Virus record (IMG/VR): IMGVR_UViG_3300047200_000331
Span: 1 to 45,872 of that record
Strand: one strand, 5' to 3'
From: a virus
Length of the DNA: 45,872 bases
Below the pieces are notes generated by a model, which saw only the letters and a list, made by a program, of their open reading frames with translations, did no database searches and had not been told where the DNA came from. The stretch's first letter is position 1. Each line of letters starts with the position of its first letter. The translations under genes and the position numbers were made by a program. Below, piece after piece: positions 26,983 to 36,122 of the stretch.

Positions 26983-29105
26983 GGTCTTCCTCGTCTTCTG
27001 CGTCTTGAACTTGTTGGTTGTTCCTCTCCCTCTATTGCTTTGCGGAATCGTTTAATTTCATATACTGGTACACCTGCGGGAACGGCAAGTCCTTCATAAG
27101 TCGCGTTTATTGCACGTATAAGAGACTTCTTGCCTTTGTCTGGTTCCCCATTTATGAAAAATCCTATTGATTGGGCAAAATTGTCCGGGGCTGTAGCCAA
27201 AGTGTTGATTACCTGTAAAGGTAACGGTTCCATAATACGACCCATATATATTGGTTTTTGATGTGCAAGTGTGCGTGTAAATTGTTTAAGAACACCCTGT
27301 ATATAATTTCCTACTAATGGAATCATATCAAGGGGTCCCAGAACTGCATCGGTCGCCCATTCATACCATTTCTTACTGTCTTTTAATGAACCAGATAAAA
27401 GACCCACTGTTGCCCAGCCTACGGAATCACGTAATATGTTTTCTACTACATAAGACGATAGTATAGCTGCACTTTTTCGGGCAAAAATCTTTTTATCTTC
27501 GGCAGTCTTTTCACTGTGCGTATAATCATCCCAAGTTTCTTGTCCTGCATTTTGGGCACCCTCTTGAAATGACCGGAATAAATAGAAGATTTTTGATAAG
27601 GTAGCGTGAGAACTCGTAGATACGGAACGGTCAAACTTGTCGTATGATTGCTGTCCGCGTTTACCAACAGTGAATCGTTTACGGATTGCCTGTAAACCTT
27701 CTTCTGTATCTACGCCATATTTTGTATCTTTATCAAACCAATATTTTGTTGCCAGTTCACCTGGTTCGGCCTTGCCAGATTGAACTCTGTTATATTCTGA
27801 CCTAACCGTTCCATAGAGTACAACAAAGGGGGCCAAGTCCGCTTTTTTGAGGGCAATACCAACGGCCTGTCCTGCTGCCAGTTTACCCTGCATCGGTAAA
27901 CTAAGTCCGGCGGTCTCAGCCATTCCACCAATAAGACGGTAGCCCCGGTCCATGTAATATCTACACCATAACCAGGGAATATCTTTCATGGCCTTTTCCC
28001 AGTTACGATAGTCGGCAGCGTATTTCAATCCTTCAACAATATCTGCTTTTTCAAAATCCTTTGCGAACATCGTGGTAGAGGAAATTTGTATAGCGGGGGT
28101 CCTAATATTAGGAAGACTAAATATTGCTCTCGTTGCACCGCGTGTTGTCCTTAAAATCTGAGTCTCTAACCATCCCTTTGGTTCTGGTAATTCTGTTTCA
28201 TTTTTTATTATTCTTAAAAGGTTATCATAAATCTTATCATAACCTTTTTCACGCCAACTTTTTATAGTAGGTCTATGTGTTAAAATTGTTTTGGCAATTC
28301 GCAACGCGGGGGCATAGGCCATGTATTCAGCCGTACCCTCCGCCATGTCTTCCATGTCTTGAAAGAAACTACCTACAATAAGAGGGCCTTTAGGACCTTT
28401 TCGTGTATTAAGAAAACCCTGGTCTTCAAAAAGATTAAATCTTTTTGGCGGTTCTCTAAAAGTAAATCCGGTTTTCTTTCCCGCTTGTTCCGCTTTTTCA
28501 GGATTGAGAGGATAGTAAAATTTACTTTCTACTGCAATATCTTTACCTACCAATATTTGAGATGTGCCATTTATATTTGGTTTAAAATATTTTGGGTCGG
28601 CAGTATTATACCAATAGTCCATTAACTTGATAGATAATGGGTCAGATTCAACTAATTGTTGTAAGGCGTTTAAATCTGATTCAGCATTAACAAGGCGGCC
28701 AGTATAAACACCGTTTATTTTGAATCCTTCTTCTTTGGCATATACTTGTCCTGCTTCTTGACGGAATTGCATATAGAAATTTATTAGATTATCACGTGTT
28801 AATTCATATTCACGACCGTTTACTTTAAACACTATAAGTTCTGGTCCTTTACCCATAAACTCTTTTGCCATTTCAACAGGCATCCACCATCTGTGCATTG
28901 CTCTACTATATTTTGCCAGTTGTGCAGAAGGAATATTATTATCTTTTAGAAATCCTTGAAAGTCCTGATGAAACGATGCCTGAAAACCAGTGAATTTATC
29001 TGCCCCGTTCTCAACAAGGTCTTCACGAAAAACTTTAGTAAGAACGGAATCTTTAAATCCACCCAACATCTTCGATACGTGCGGGCCGAGAATTATCAAT
29101 ACCAA
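26979..29105 (-). CDS. Large internal virion protein, C-terminal half of a split polyvalent protein
   Basis: 708 residues if TTG 29105 starts it; ATG 29069 (MLGGFKDS...) is the first methionine and neither has a good ribosome binding site. Alpha-helical throughout, with KFTGFQASFHQDFQGFLKDN, RWWMPVEMAKEFMGKG and an arginine-rich end (SSRRRRRGRP). It resembles the C-terminal parts of large polyvalent/internal proteins delivered with phage DNA. The preceding frame ends 52 bases inside this one in the other phase, and RPARIEDV then LGGFKDSV reads like one continuous protein, so the two may be halves of a roughly 1,250-residue chain. Confidence 0.7.
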   Translation of the reverse strand: MVLIILGPHVSKMLGGFKDSVLTKVFREDLVENGADKFTGFQASFHQDFQGFLKDNNIPSAQLAKYSRAMHRWWMPVEMAKEFMGKGPELIVFKVNGREYELTRDNLINFYMQFRQEAGQVYAKEEGFKINGVYTGRLVNAESDLNALQQLVESDPLSIKLMDYWYNTADPKYFKPNINGTSQILVGKDIAVESKFYYPLNPEKAEQAGKKTGFTFREPPKRFNLFEDQGFLNTRKGPKGPLIVGSFFQDMEDMAEGTAEYMAYAPALRIAKTILTHRPTIKSWREKGYDKIYDNLLRIIKNETELPEPKGWLETQILRTTRGATRAIFSLPNIRTPAIQISSTTMFAKDFEKADIVEGLKYAADYRNWEKAMKDIPWLWCRYYMDRGYRLIGGMAETAGLSLPMQGKLAAGQAVGIALKKADLAPFVVLYGTVRSEYNRVQSGKAEPGELATKYWFDKDTKYGVDTEEGLQAIRKRFTVGKRGQQSYDKFDRSVSTSSHATLSKIFYLFRSFQEGAQNAGQETWDDYTHSEKTAEDKKIFARKSAAILSSYVVENILRDSVGWATVGLLSGSLKDSKKWYEWATDAVLGPLDMIPLVGNYIQGVLKQFTRTLAHQKPIYMGRIMEPLPLQVINTLATAPDNFAQSIGFFINGEPDKGKKSLIRAINATYEGLAVPAGVPVYEIKRFRKAIEGEEQPTSSRRRRRGRP

Positions 29106-30714
29106 TAAACACCGCTCTTACTTTCGCGACACCTTCTGAAATTGCCCGGCCAAATACACGTTGCCGGATACGTTGCGGGATAGTAATTCTTGACGGTAAT
29201 TCATCTACCACTTTTGCTGTATCCGCCATGATAACAGACATGGTAGTGATTTTACCTGCAAATGGAATCGGTTTTTCAAAATCTTCAGGTTTTGCTTCAA
29301 TAGTTGGTTTGATAGAAATTTCAGGTGGTATAGGTTTCTCTTCTGGTTTTCTACCACCTTCTATCCATTTAGTTACGTCCTTATTATATTCACGAATAGA
29401 TTCTTGTTGTTCAGATATTGTTGGTTTTGTCTCTGATACTTTTTTTACTTCACCAAGTGGTTGAAAGACAATCATATTTGGCGGAATATTAGCAACAAAT
29501 CTTGTTTCTGTTCCTTTTGCTTTACCACCTTCCAGAGAGGGTATTTTAATTCCAATATATCCCTTATTAGCTAACCATTTTTTTTGTTCTGGTTGTAAAT
29601 CATCAAATCCAATTAAAGTTTGTAAACGTGCGGTTTGTTCTGTAATTTCTTTATTGTACCATTTACCAATTGGAAATCCTTCTAGTATAATTCGCACTTC
29701 ATTTTTACCATCTGTTAAATCTAATATTCTGTTTTTCGGTACTTTTATTTCTATTACATTGTCACCAAATCTCTTAGCAATTTCTGGATTATCAGTTGCG
29801 GATATGGCTCCTGTTCTTTCTTTATCTGCAATTACGCCTTCTTTTTTAATTATTTCTGTTGGTACTGTTGTACCGTGATAAACGGTTTCGGTTTCACCAA
29901 TTTTATCTGGTATAGTTGCTTTAATAGTTTCTTCAAGAATTTTAGGTTCTACTTTATCTAAATCAGGGTCATTTTTAACAGCCGATTCTACAGCCTTTTT
30001 ATATAGTCCACGTTGTGCTAATCCCGCGGCCTCAAACCCTATAATAGTAATCCCGGTTTCAAGTATCTGGTCTGGCGTACCGCCTTCCAAAGCAGTCTTA
30101 GTCATAAATCCGCCAGTCACCAATGGTATTCTGGCCCAGGGATTCGGAACAACTTTACCAATAGGGCCAATTATTCCGCCCGTAACCGCAGATTCAACTG
30201 TAGAAATTGCCTTTCGTTTAAGGTATTCTTCAGGAGATAATCTACTTTCTTCTGCCGTAGGTAACTGTAATGCTTGTTGTGCAGCAAATTTACCTGCACC
30301 TTTTAGTGCAAGTTTACCTACGGTTTCACCAACTTTTGCACCGCCGGGCAGAACAGCAAATTCAGAAATAGTTTTTCCTATTTCTGCTACAATTCCAGCG
30401 TATTTCTTGGGGTCTTTAAGACTCATTTCACGTTGGACTCTATCAGTAGCCTCATATATTATATCCATTGTGTCTGGGTCTTTGGTAAGTCTTCTACCTA
30501 TAAATCTAACCAGATTTTGTCGGATATTAAATGGGTCCGTCTTCATTGTGACCATATAAGGTACAAATTCAGAAGCAGGTATTTTTCTTAATGCAGACAT
30601 CGCCACCTGTATCTTTTTCTCGCGTAAGTCTCCAACTTGGTCGAAAACGTCGGTTTTAGTTGGAATAGCGGTTTGTTCTGTATCAATCGAAATAGTATCG
30701 AAAATGTCTGTCAT
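29053..30714 (-). CDS. Virion protein with ADP-ribosyltransferase-like domain
   Basis: 553 residues. Residues 1-270 are helical with alanine/glycine-rich segments suited to membrane contact (VLPGGAKVGETVGKLALKGA). Residues 276-420 look like an ART fold: TVYHGTT (279-283), SATDNPEIAKRFGDN (305-319), IEIKVPKNRILDL and late ETRFVANIP. YHGT and TDNPE.A..FG are typical of ART domains in phage polyvalent proteins. Such enzymes, if injected, could modify host proteins with ADP-ribose. Catalytic glutamate not certain. It may continue in the next frame (26979). Confidence 0.75.
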   Translation of the reverse strand: MTDIFDTISIDTEQTAIPTKTDVFDQVGDLREKKIQVAMSALRKIPASEFVPYMVTMKTDPFNIRQNLVRFIGRRLTKDPDTMDIIYEATDRVQREMSLKDPKKYAGIVAEIGKTISEFAVLPGGAKVGETVGKLALKGAGKFAAQQALQLPTAEESRLSPEEYLKRKAISTVESAVTGGIIGPIGKVVPNPWARIPLVTGGFMTKTALEGGTPDQILETGITIIGFEAAGLAQRGLYKKAVESAVKNDPDLDKVEPKILEETIKATIPDKIGETETVYHGTTVPTEIIKKEGVIADKERTGAISATDNPEIAKRFGDNVIEIKVPKNRILDLTDGKNEVRIILEGFPIGKWYNKEITEQTARLQTLIGFDDLQPEQKKWLANKGYIGIKIPSLEGGKAKGTETRFVANIPPNMIVFQPLGEVKKVSETKPTISEQQESIREYNKDVTKWIEGGRKPEEKPIPPEISIKPTIEAKPEDFEKPIPFAGKITTMSVIMADTAKVVDELPSRITIPQRIRQRVFGRAISEGVAKVRAVFIGIDNSRPARIEDVGWI

Positions 30715-30715
30715 A

Positions 30716-31723
30716 TTAGAATGTATACCCTCTACTCTGTGCTATCTGTCGAGCCTTTTCTTTGTCGCCGCCGGTTTCAGACAGAATTTGTTTAGCCGTT
30801 TGAGTGTCTAATTTTTGTCCAGTAGTTTGACCCACAACAGATTGTTCTGAATGTTTTGATAGTTGGTGTATCATAGTACCACCAACAGGTCCAGCAAAAA
30901 TATATGGATGTCTACCAATCCACCCACTTATTTTTTGAATACCAGTTGGTTTAACCCGTTGTGCAGCCACTCTCTGTCCCGCAACGGCCATTCTTAAACC
31001 TGGAGACATTTCTTCAAAAAGTTGTGTTTCTTTTTCTCCAGTATAATCATATAATCTTTGGGCCATTAAATAAGTTTCTACATCTTTTGGAGAAACCGGT
31101 TCCTGAGAAGTATCTGGTGTGTGTGAATCTTTTTTAGGGTCCATAGATGGGTATAAAACACCTTTACTATCTGGTGCAAATTCATCTAATATTTTTGAAA
31201 GTCTATTCTGTTCTTCCACAATAGCAGCATGTTCTTGCATAAGGTTACGCGGTTTAGTTTCAGGCAACATGTCGTTAATCTGGTCTTCGTCCAAACCAGC
31301 AATACGCCACATTGCTTTTTGGCCACTTTGAGAAGGCATGATTTTTTCATCAACAAGTTTCATTATTTGTTGCATACTAAACAGTTTGGCTTCAGCTTTT
31401 TGTCTGAGTTGTAATCCAGCGTGTGCCACTTGTTGTTTGAGGTCATTTATTGCCTGAATATATTCTTCTGGTTTTGTATAGGTTCGCACATCTAACTCAT
31501 GTTTTGCCTGGTCAAACTGTCGGTTAATTTGTTGTTGTCCAAATGCAACTTCGTCTTCAATTTTAGATATAGGATTAGATTGTCCCTGTTGTGTAGATGA
31601 CGTTCTATATTGACCAGTTGGTTGATATGGGGTTTGTTTCGGACCAGTCCATGTGGATAATGGCATGGTTGTACCTTCACGCAAAACAACGGTTGGCAAA
31701 CCTTGAAACGGTAATCCAGGCAT
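30716..31723 (-). CDS. Internal or ejection-type virion protein
   Basis: 335 residues. A proline/glutamine-rich start, then long helices (QRYLRQK-like KQQVAHAGLQLRQKAEAKLF), then a glycine/histidine segment (GWIGRHPYIFAGPVGGTMIH). Helical, glutamine-rich proteins in this position between tail fibre and large polyvalent proteins are usually ejected into the cell with the DNA. No specific family is named. Confidence 0.65.
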   Translation of the reverse strand: MPGLPFQGLPTVVLREGTTMPLSTWTGPKQTPYQPTGQYRTSSTQQGQSNPISKIEDEVAFGQQQINRQFDQAKHELDVRTYTKPEEYIQAINDLKQQVAHAGLQLRQKAEAKLFSMQQIMKLVDEKIMPSQSGQKAMWRIAGLDEDQINDMLPETKPRNLMQEHAAIVEEQNRLSKILDEFAPDSKGVLYPSMDPKKDSHTPDTSQEPVSPKDVETYLMAQRLYDYTGEKETQLFEEMSPGLRMAVAGQRVAAQRVKPTGIQKISGWIGRHPYIFAGPVGGTMIHQLSKHSEQSVVGQTTGQKLDTQTAKQILSETGGDKEKARQIAQSRGYTF

Positions 31724-31731
31724 TTTGTCTC

Positions 31732-33252
31732 CTATACTATACTCGTAATTATACCACCAACAACTGTTACTGTTTTCAAATCTACTGTAGTAAAACTACC
31801 ACTGACACCATCTGTTCCATTAACATTAAAACAAGTATCTGCTCTAATCTTGCCATTAACGGCTAATTTTTCTGTTATACCAGCACCACCATAACCAATA
31901 GATATTTTACCAGCACTACCATCAACAAACATCAGAACAGTGTTTTTACCATCACAAAAATAAACGTCTCTAAATCGAGTTGCCCCGTTTTGATAACCAT
32001 TATAATTTATTCCGTACGCAGCATCATCATTATTGTAATTATATCCACAATTTATAGAATTACCGGCAATATATAAATCTGCTCCATCTACAGCACTATT
32101 ATTTCCAAATAAAGCCACGACATTAGCAAGTGACGCCCCATAGGAGAATAATTTTATGCCTGCTACTGGAGTAACTCCAATACCTATTGTGTGGAGCGTA
32201 CTATTCACAAGTAGAGTATCTGTATCAACTGTTAATCCAAGAAATGCAGGACTATCAGTAGATTTTACAGATTGACCAATATAAGAATGGTCTGTACCAT
32301 TATTTGATACATGAGAATATGCCGCACCCCAGTTTGTCTCCTGTGTAGTGGTTGGAATTACATATCCAGAAGTAAGAGTAAACACTCCTGTTGTATTTGT
32401 ATAAGTTAATCCTGTTGCAGAAGAAGATATACTTTCACGGGCCTTAGCGGCTGTAAATTGTGTAATAGTACAATTTAATGTCCGAGTAGTAGTAATATCT
32501 CCACCACCTGTCATACCAGTACCCGCAGATATAGATACTCCACTATGACCTATATGTTCGTCAGATGCAAAATTAGTTGTGGCATCATGGTCAATACCAG
32601 AATCTTTTATTACTACTGCACCGTTAGTTACTGTAAAATCATCGGTTGAAAAAGATGCAATACCTTTATTTGTAACAGTAGCATCTTTTCCTGCAATAGT
32701 AATACTACCGGCAGCATTAGTTATATCAATTCCTTCACCTTCAGTTAATGTTGCCAATGTTGGGTCTGCACCTGTATAACCTATTGGTAATTGACCATTA
32801 GTAGCTTGACCAAGTGCAGTGAAAGCCCCCGTACCAGAACCAAGTAAGATTCCACCATCTGTGAATGTTATTGCACCAGAACCACCTTTTCCCACTATTA
32901 AAGGATTTACAAGACCTATAGTAATAGAACCGGCAGCATTATTTACATCTATTTCGTCTGCTGTACCAGTAATTGTTGTCAATACAGGGTCTAATCCTGT
33001 ACTTCCAATAGGTATTTGTCCATTAGTCGCAGAACTAAGTGCTGTAAATGCCCCAGTTCCAGAACCAAGTAAAATTCCATGGTCAGTAAATGTAACCGCA
33101 CCAGAACCCCCATTAGGAACTGTTAATGGAGAAGACAGTGTTACGTCTGCAAATGTAGGGGCACTCAGTGGTCCAAGTAATCTATCTATATCATTGATTG
33201 CGTGGATAACAGAGTTCCAATCACCAACTTTTACTCTACTGGAAATCGTCAT
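31732..33252 (-). CDS. Tail fibre-like receptor-binding protein
   Basis: 506 residues. Two close copies of a fibre repeat occur: GGSGAVTFTDHGILLGSGTG..ALSSATNGQIPIG near 46-90 and GGSGAITFTDGGILLGSGTG..ALGQATNGQLPIG near 120-165. These are collagen/beta-helix type fibre motifs known from environmental phage fibres. The C-terminal part (SFTTVDLKTVTVVGGIITSI) is typical of fibre ends; no S74 autochaperone motif is seen. It would determine host range. Confidence 0.8.
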   Translation of the reverse strand: MTISSRVKVGDWNSVIHAINDIDRLLGPLSAPTFADVTLSSPLTVPNGGSGAVTFTDHGILLGSGTGAFTALSSATNGQIPIGSTGLDPVLTTITGTADEIDVNNAAGSITIGLVNPLIVGKGGSGAITFTDGGILLGSGTGAFTALGQATNGQLPIGYTGADPTLATLTEGEGIDITNAAGSITIAGKDATVTNKGIASFSTDDFTVTNGAVVIKDSGIDHDATTNFASDEHIGHSGVSISAGTGMTGGGDITTTRTLNCTITQFTAAKARESISSSATGLTYTNTTGVFTLTSGYVIPTTTQETNWGAAYSHVSNNGTDHSYIGQSVKSTDSPAFLGLTVDTDTLLVNSTLHTIGIGVTPVAGIKLFSYGASLANVVALFGNNSAVDGADLYIAGNSINCGYNYNNDDAAYGINYNGYQNGATRFRDVYFCDGKNTVLMFVDGSAGKISIGYGGAGITEKLAVNGKIRADTCFNVNGTDGVSGSFTTVDLKTVTVVGGIITSIV

Positions 33253-34034
33253 TATTTTCCCTTATTATAATATTTAAGATACTCAGACGCAGTTCCAGTA
33301 GGATTGGCGTTTTTCCATTGTGCATAAGTGTTAATCTTATATTTTGAACTAATATTTTGATAAGGTGCAACAGGTGTAGAATACGATTTACCTATTATTC
33401 CTGGTTGAATTTTAGACCCTGCGATTGACGCTAACATTTCTGGTGTTTCAACTTTAGACTTTGCAACCTGTTCTTGTGATGCCGGTAAGAAACTCGCAAA
33501 CTGTATTTTCATATCATCTATCGCAGAAGACGGCATCAATTCTCCACCTAAATTAGTACCACCAGTCATAGACTTTGCTATATTTAAACCAGTTTGTAGT
33601 TGCGGTGTAGTCGTTTCACCCCCGCCACCACCACCACCGCTACCTGTAACACCAGCGGTCTGTGCCTGTCCAAACAATTGTATTGCACCTAAATTTGTAC
33701 GTGCTGTTTCAGCGGCCTGTGCCTCTCTAAAGGGCACGCCAACTTCCTGTTCATAACCAAGTTCCATAGAACCTGGTGCAGTTGAACCACCAAGACCTGC
33801 ACTAATCAATGCCTGCATACCAGACGATACACTCTTTGTTTTTTGTCTTTGATACGCAGCATTTTCTTTCTTTATTTCTGCTACACGATTTTTTGCAATA
33901 GCAGAAGTCATTTGTCGTGCAACACCAACGAGTTGGTTCTGGGTATTAGTTGCACGTATACGAGCGTTTTCTGTATTGGCCCACTGTTGCAATCCAGGAG
34001 ATATAACGTAATTACCGTTTTCATCAAAAGGCAT
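33252..34034 (-). CDS. Helical internal virion protein with polyglycine linker
   Basis: 260 residues from ATG 34034, which follows GGGGA; an upstream TTG at 34052 overlaps that site. Helices in the first 120 residues (QQWANTENARIRATNTQNQL), a GSGGGGGGGETTT linker near residue 135, then a C-terminal KYKINTYAQWKNANPTGTAS segment. Its place between the tail protein and the fibre suggests an ejection protein or fibre adaptor. Confidence 0.65.
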   Translation of the reverse strand: MPFDENGNYVISPGLQQWANTENARIRATNTQNQLVGVARQMTSAIAKNRVAEIKKENAAYQRQKTKSVSSGMQALISAGLGGSTAPGSMELGYEQEVGVPFREAQAAETARTNLGAIQLFGQAQTAGVTGSGGGGGGGETTTPQLQTGLNIAKSMTGGTNLGGELMPSSAIDDMKIQFASFLPASQEQVAKSKVETPEMLASIAGSKIQPGIIGKSYSTPVAPYQNISSKYKINTYAQWKNANPTGTASEYLKYYNKGK

Positions 34035-34035
34035 T

Positions 34036-35826
34036 TTAATTCCCCGTTTCAAAAATCAATTTTTCAAACGCCCAAGTTTGAGCAACAGTGTCGTTTCCAA
34101 CACGAACACCGGCATATGTTCCACGCACTTTACGACTATCCTTCATTGTTTTTTTACAAGAATTATTCATAGTCTTAACTAAATCAGGAGTAGAATTTGC
34201 ATCAAGTTTTTCCATTACTTCTTCGGCAGTATCCGCCACAAATACTTTTAATACCACATCATTTGAATCTGTGTGTGTTCCACTCGTTGCACCACCTCCA
34301 GTAACTACAGATATATTACTTATAGAAGAACTTTCCAGGTCTTTAGATAATTGCACCGGGCCAAAAGCAACATAACTATCAATTGCCTCATCAGTCGCAC
34401 CTATATCATCACTTTTAGCAGTCTCATCGAATTTACGAATATATCCGTCCTTACATCCTACAAGTAAATCTGCATAAGTGGGTACATTTGCAGGATAATA
34501 AAATAATGAATATACTCCACATTCTTCTGGGTATGTTTCTGGAACTAATCCTTCTCTTACATTCAAGTCGTAAAAATAATTTGAATTTGTCCCATCTGAA
34601 AGTTTAGTAATACAAATTAAAATTCCATTTCGTAAAACGTCAAACACCATAGAAATACGATGTGTAGTGGGACTGGCAATTTCATCTTTTACTAAATTAG
34701 GGAGTGTGATTGCAGTTATACAAGTAATACTACCAGGAATTGTAGCGACATAAAACCCATTGTGCCCCCAGAAATAGAACTCTCCATTAGGTCCCCAACA
34801 CCAACTTGTAGACCCAAATATACCTGTTGATTTATCCAAACTATTTATAGAACCGCGTTCTGCCGGGTCTCCAGTCATAATAGATAAACTATTTGCACCA
34901 CCTATTATCTGGTAGTCATCACGATATGGGGCAAGTGCTCGAATAATATCTTGGGATTCGCCCATATCACCCACGCCACCACGCATAGGTCTTAGTGCAT
35001 CAGAAATTGAAACACTCGTGTTAAAATCCCAGGGATTATTAGTTCTGGATTTATACCACTGATTAGGATATTCTGGATTACCAGCAAGATAAATAGACCC
35101 GCGGAACATTGAAACAATATATGCCTTATTTGGTAATGTTCCAGAACTTCCACCAGGATAAACAGTCCAAGTATACCAATTTGGGGGTTTAATATTTGTT
35201 GCGGTAGGAGTAAATATACTTCCAGACCCATTAGTATCTACATGATTTGTGGTATTGAACACTCCAGTTGTAATCTGACCCCAAGTATGAGTTTTGGCAA
35301 CATCAACATACTCGACTGTCATTTTCGCACCTGTCGTATCTTGAGTAAGAACATCACCAGCAGTATGCGTTACTGTAAGTGCTGTATGGGTCAACATCCC
35401 ATTGATACCAGTCGGTGTAAATGCAGTACCGGAACCCGAACCAGTTATACTATATGCTGTACTAAATGTACCCGAAGTTACATATCCATAAGTTGCGGTT
35501 TTTGCTGTGTTAGTAAAATCAACTATCATAGTAGCTGTACTTGTTGCCTGAGTAAGGACATCGCCTTTTGCGTGGGCAGTTCCAAGTGCAGTATGTGTCA
35601 GTTTAACATTCACAAAATCTGCAACTCTAAACTTTGTTCCATTTACAATAAATACTTTTTGATACCCCTCACACATTGATAACATATCAGAGGTATCAAT
35701 ATCGTTTTTAGAACCCGGTAATTCTAACATTGTTCCAGGCACAGAAGTATCCTCATACCAAAGAATATCATTGCTACAAACTATAAGTCGTTTATAACTT
35801 ACAACGTCAGTAAGAGTAACTGTCAT
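34036..35826 (-). CDS. Beta-propeller-like tail protein with duplicated insert
   Basis: 596 residues. The start (SYKRLIVCSNDILWYEDTSV, PGTMLELPG, GYQKVFIVNGTKFRVAD) and later blocks (GSIYLAGNPEYPNQWYKSR, GPNGEFYFWGHNGFYVA, YFYDLNVREG) are those of podovirus tube/hub proteins built as beta-propellers. Residues 74-150 and 151-215 are a duplicated beta domain (LTHTAL.T.HA.GDVLTQ..S/T.A.M.V...). It should form part of the short tail. The start overlaps the upstream stop (TAATG), and the first residues resemble the end of the upstream protein. Confidence 0.75.
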   Translation of the reverse strand: MTVTLTDVVSYKRLIVCSNDILWYEDTSVPGTMLELPGSKNDIDTSDMLSMCEGYQKVFIVNGTKFRVADFVNVKLTHTALGTAHAKGDVLTQATSTATMIVDFTNTAKTATYGYVTSGTFSTAYSITGSGSGTAFTPTGINGMLTHTALTVTHTAGDVLTQDTTGAKMTVEYVDVAKTHTWGQITTGVFNTTNHVDTNGSGSIFTPTATNIKPPNWYTWTVYPGGSSGTLPNKAYIVSMFRGSIYLAGNPEYPNQWYKSRTNNPWDFNTSVSISDALRPMRGGVGDMGESQDIIRALAPYRDDYQIIGGANSLSIMTGDPAERGSINSLDKSTGIFGSTSWCWGPNGEFYFWGHNGFYVATIPGSITCITAITLPNLVKDEIASPTTHRISMVFDVLRNGILICITKLSDGTNSNYFYDLNVREGLVPETYPEECGVYSLFYYPANVPTYADLLVGCKDGYIRKFDETAKSDDIGATDEAIDSYVAFGPVQLSKDLESSSISNISVVTGGGATSGTHTDSNDVVLKVFVADTAEEVMEKLDANSTPDLVKTMNNSCKKTMKDSRKVRGTYAGVRVGNDTVAQTWAFEKLIFETGN

Positions 35827-36122
35827 TAGTTTTCCTCATACCAGACTACATTTCCCGCCGCCACAACTAACCTCTTTTGTACTGCCATCATATTAGGTGG
35901 GTCCCAACTTAAAACTGGCGGTTGAAATGCTATTGAAGTAAAATACCATGTATCACCAGTTGTTGTTCCATATTCATTTGTTGCATCTACACGCCAATAA
36001 TATATAATACCGTAATCGAGTGGCAATCCTGGCATTGCCAGAGATAACCCAGATTGCCCTGACGATACTTTTGTAAGACTTCCTGAAACTGTTCCAAAGT
36101 ATACATCATAGGTCTCTGCCAT
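35826..36122 (-). CDS. Fibronectin-like fragment after an in-frame TAA
   Basis: 98 residues. AETYDVYFGTVSGSLTKVSS...YYWRVDATNEYGTTTGDTWY is a fibronectin III-like module. It lies directly after the TAA that ends the gene at 36123, in the same frame; SYPTISWESGS before the TAA and AETYDVYFG after it form one module, since the preceding module reads SWENGGEATSYDVYIG. Thus it is either a separate protein, a product of read-through, or the result of a nonsense change. Its last residues (QKRLVVAAGNVVWYEE) mirror the start of the next gene. Confidence 0.65.
   Translation of the reverse strand: MAETYDVYFGTVSGSLTKVSSGQSGLSLAMPGLPLDYGIIYYWRVDATNEYGTTTGDTWYFTSIAFQPPVLSWDPPNMMAVQKRLVVAAGNVVWYEEN

Noticed and set aside
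32579-33277. Long rightward open frames
   Set aside because: They are antisense to the fibre repeats; open by composition only.
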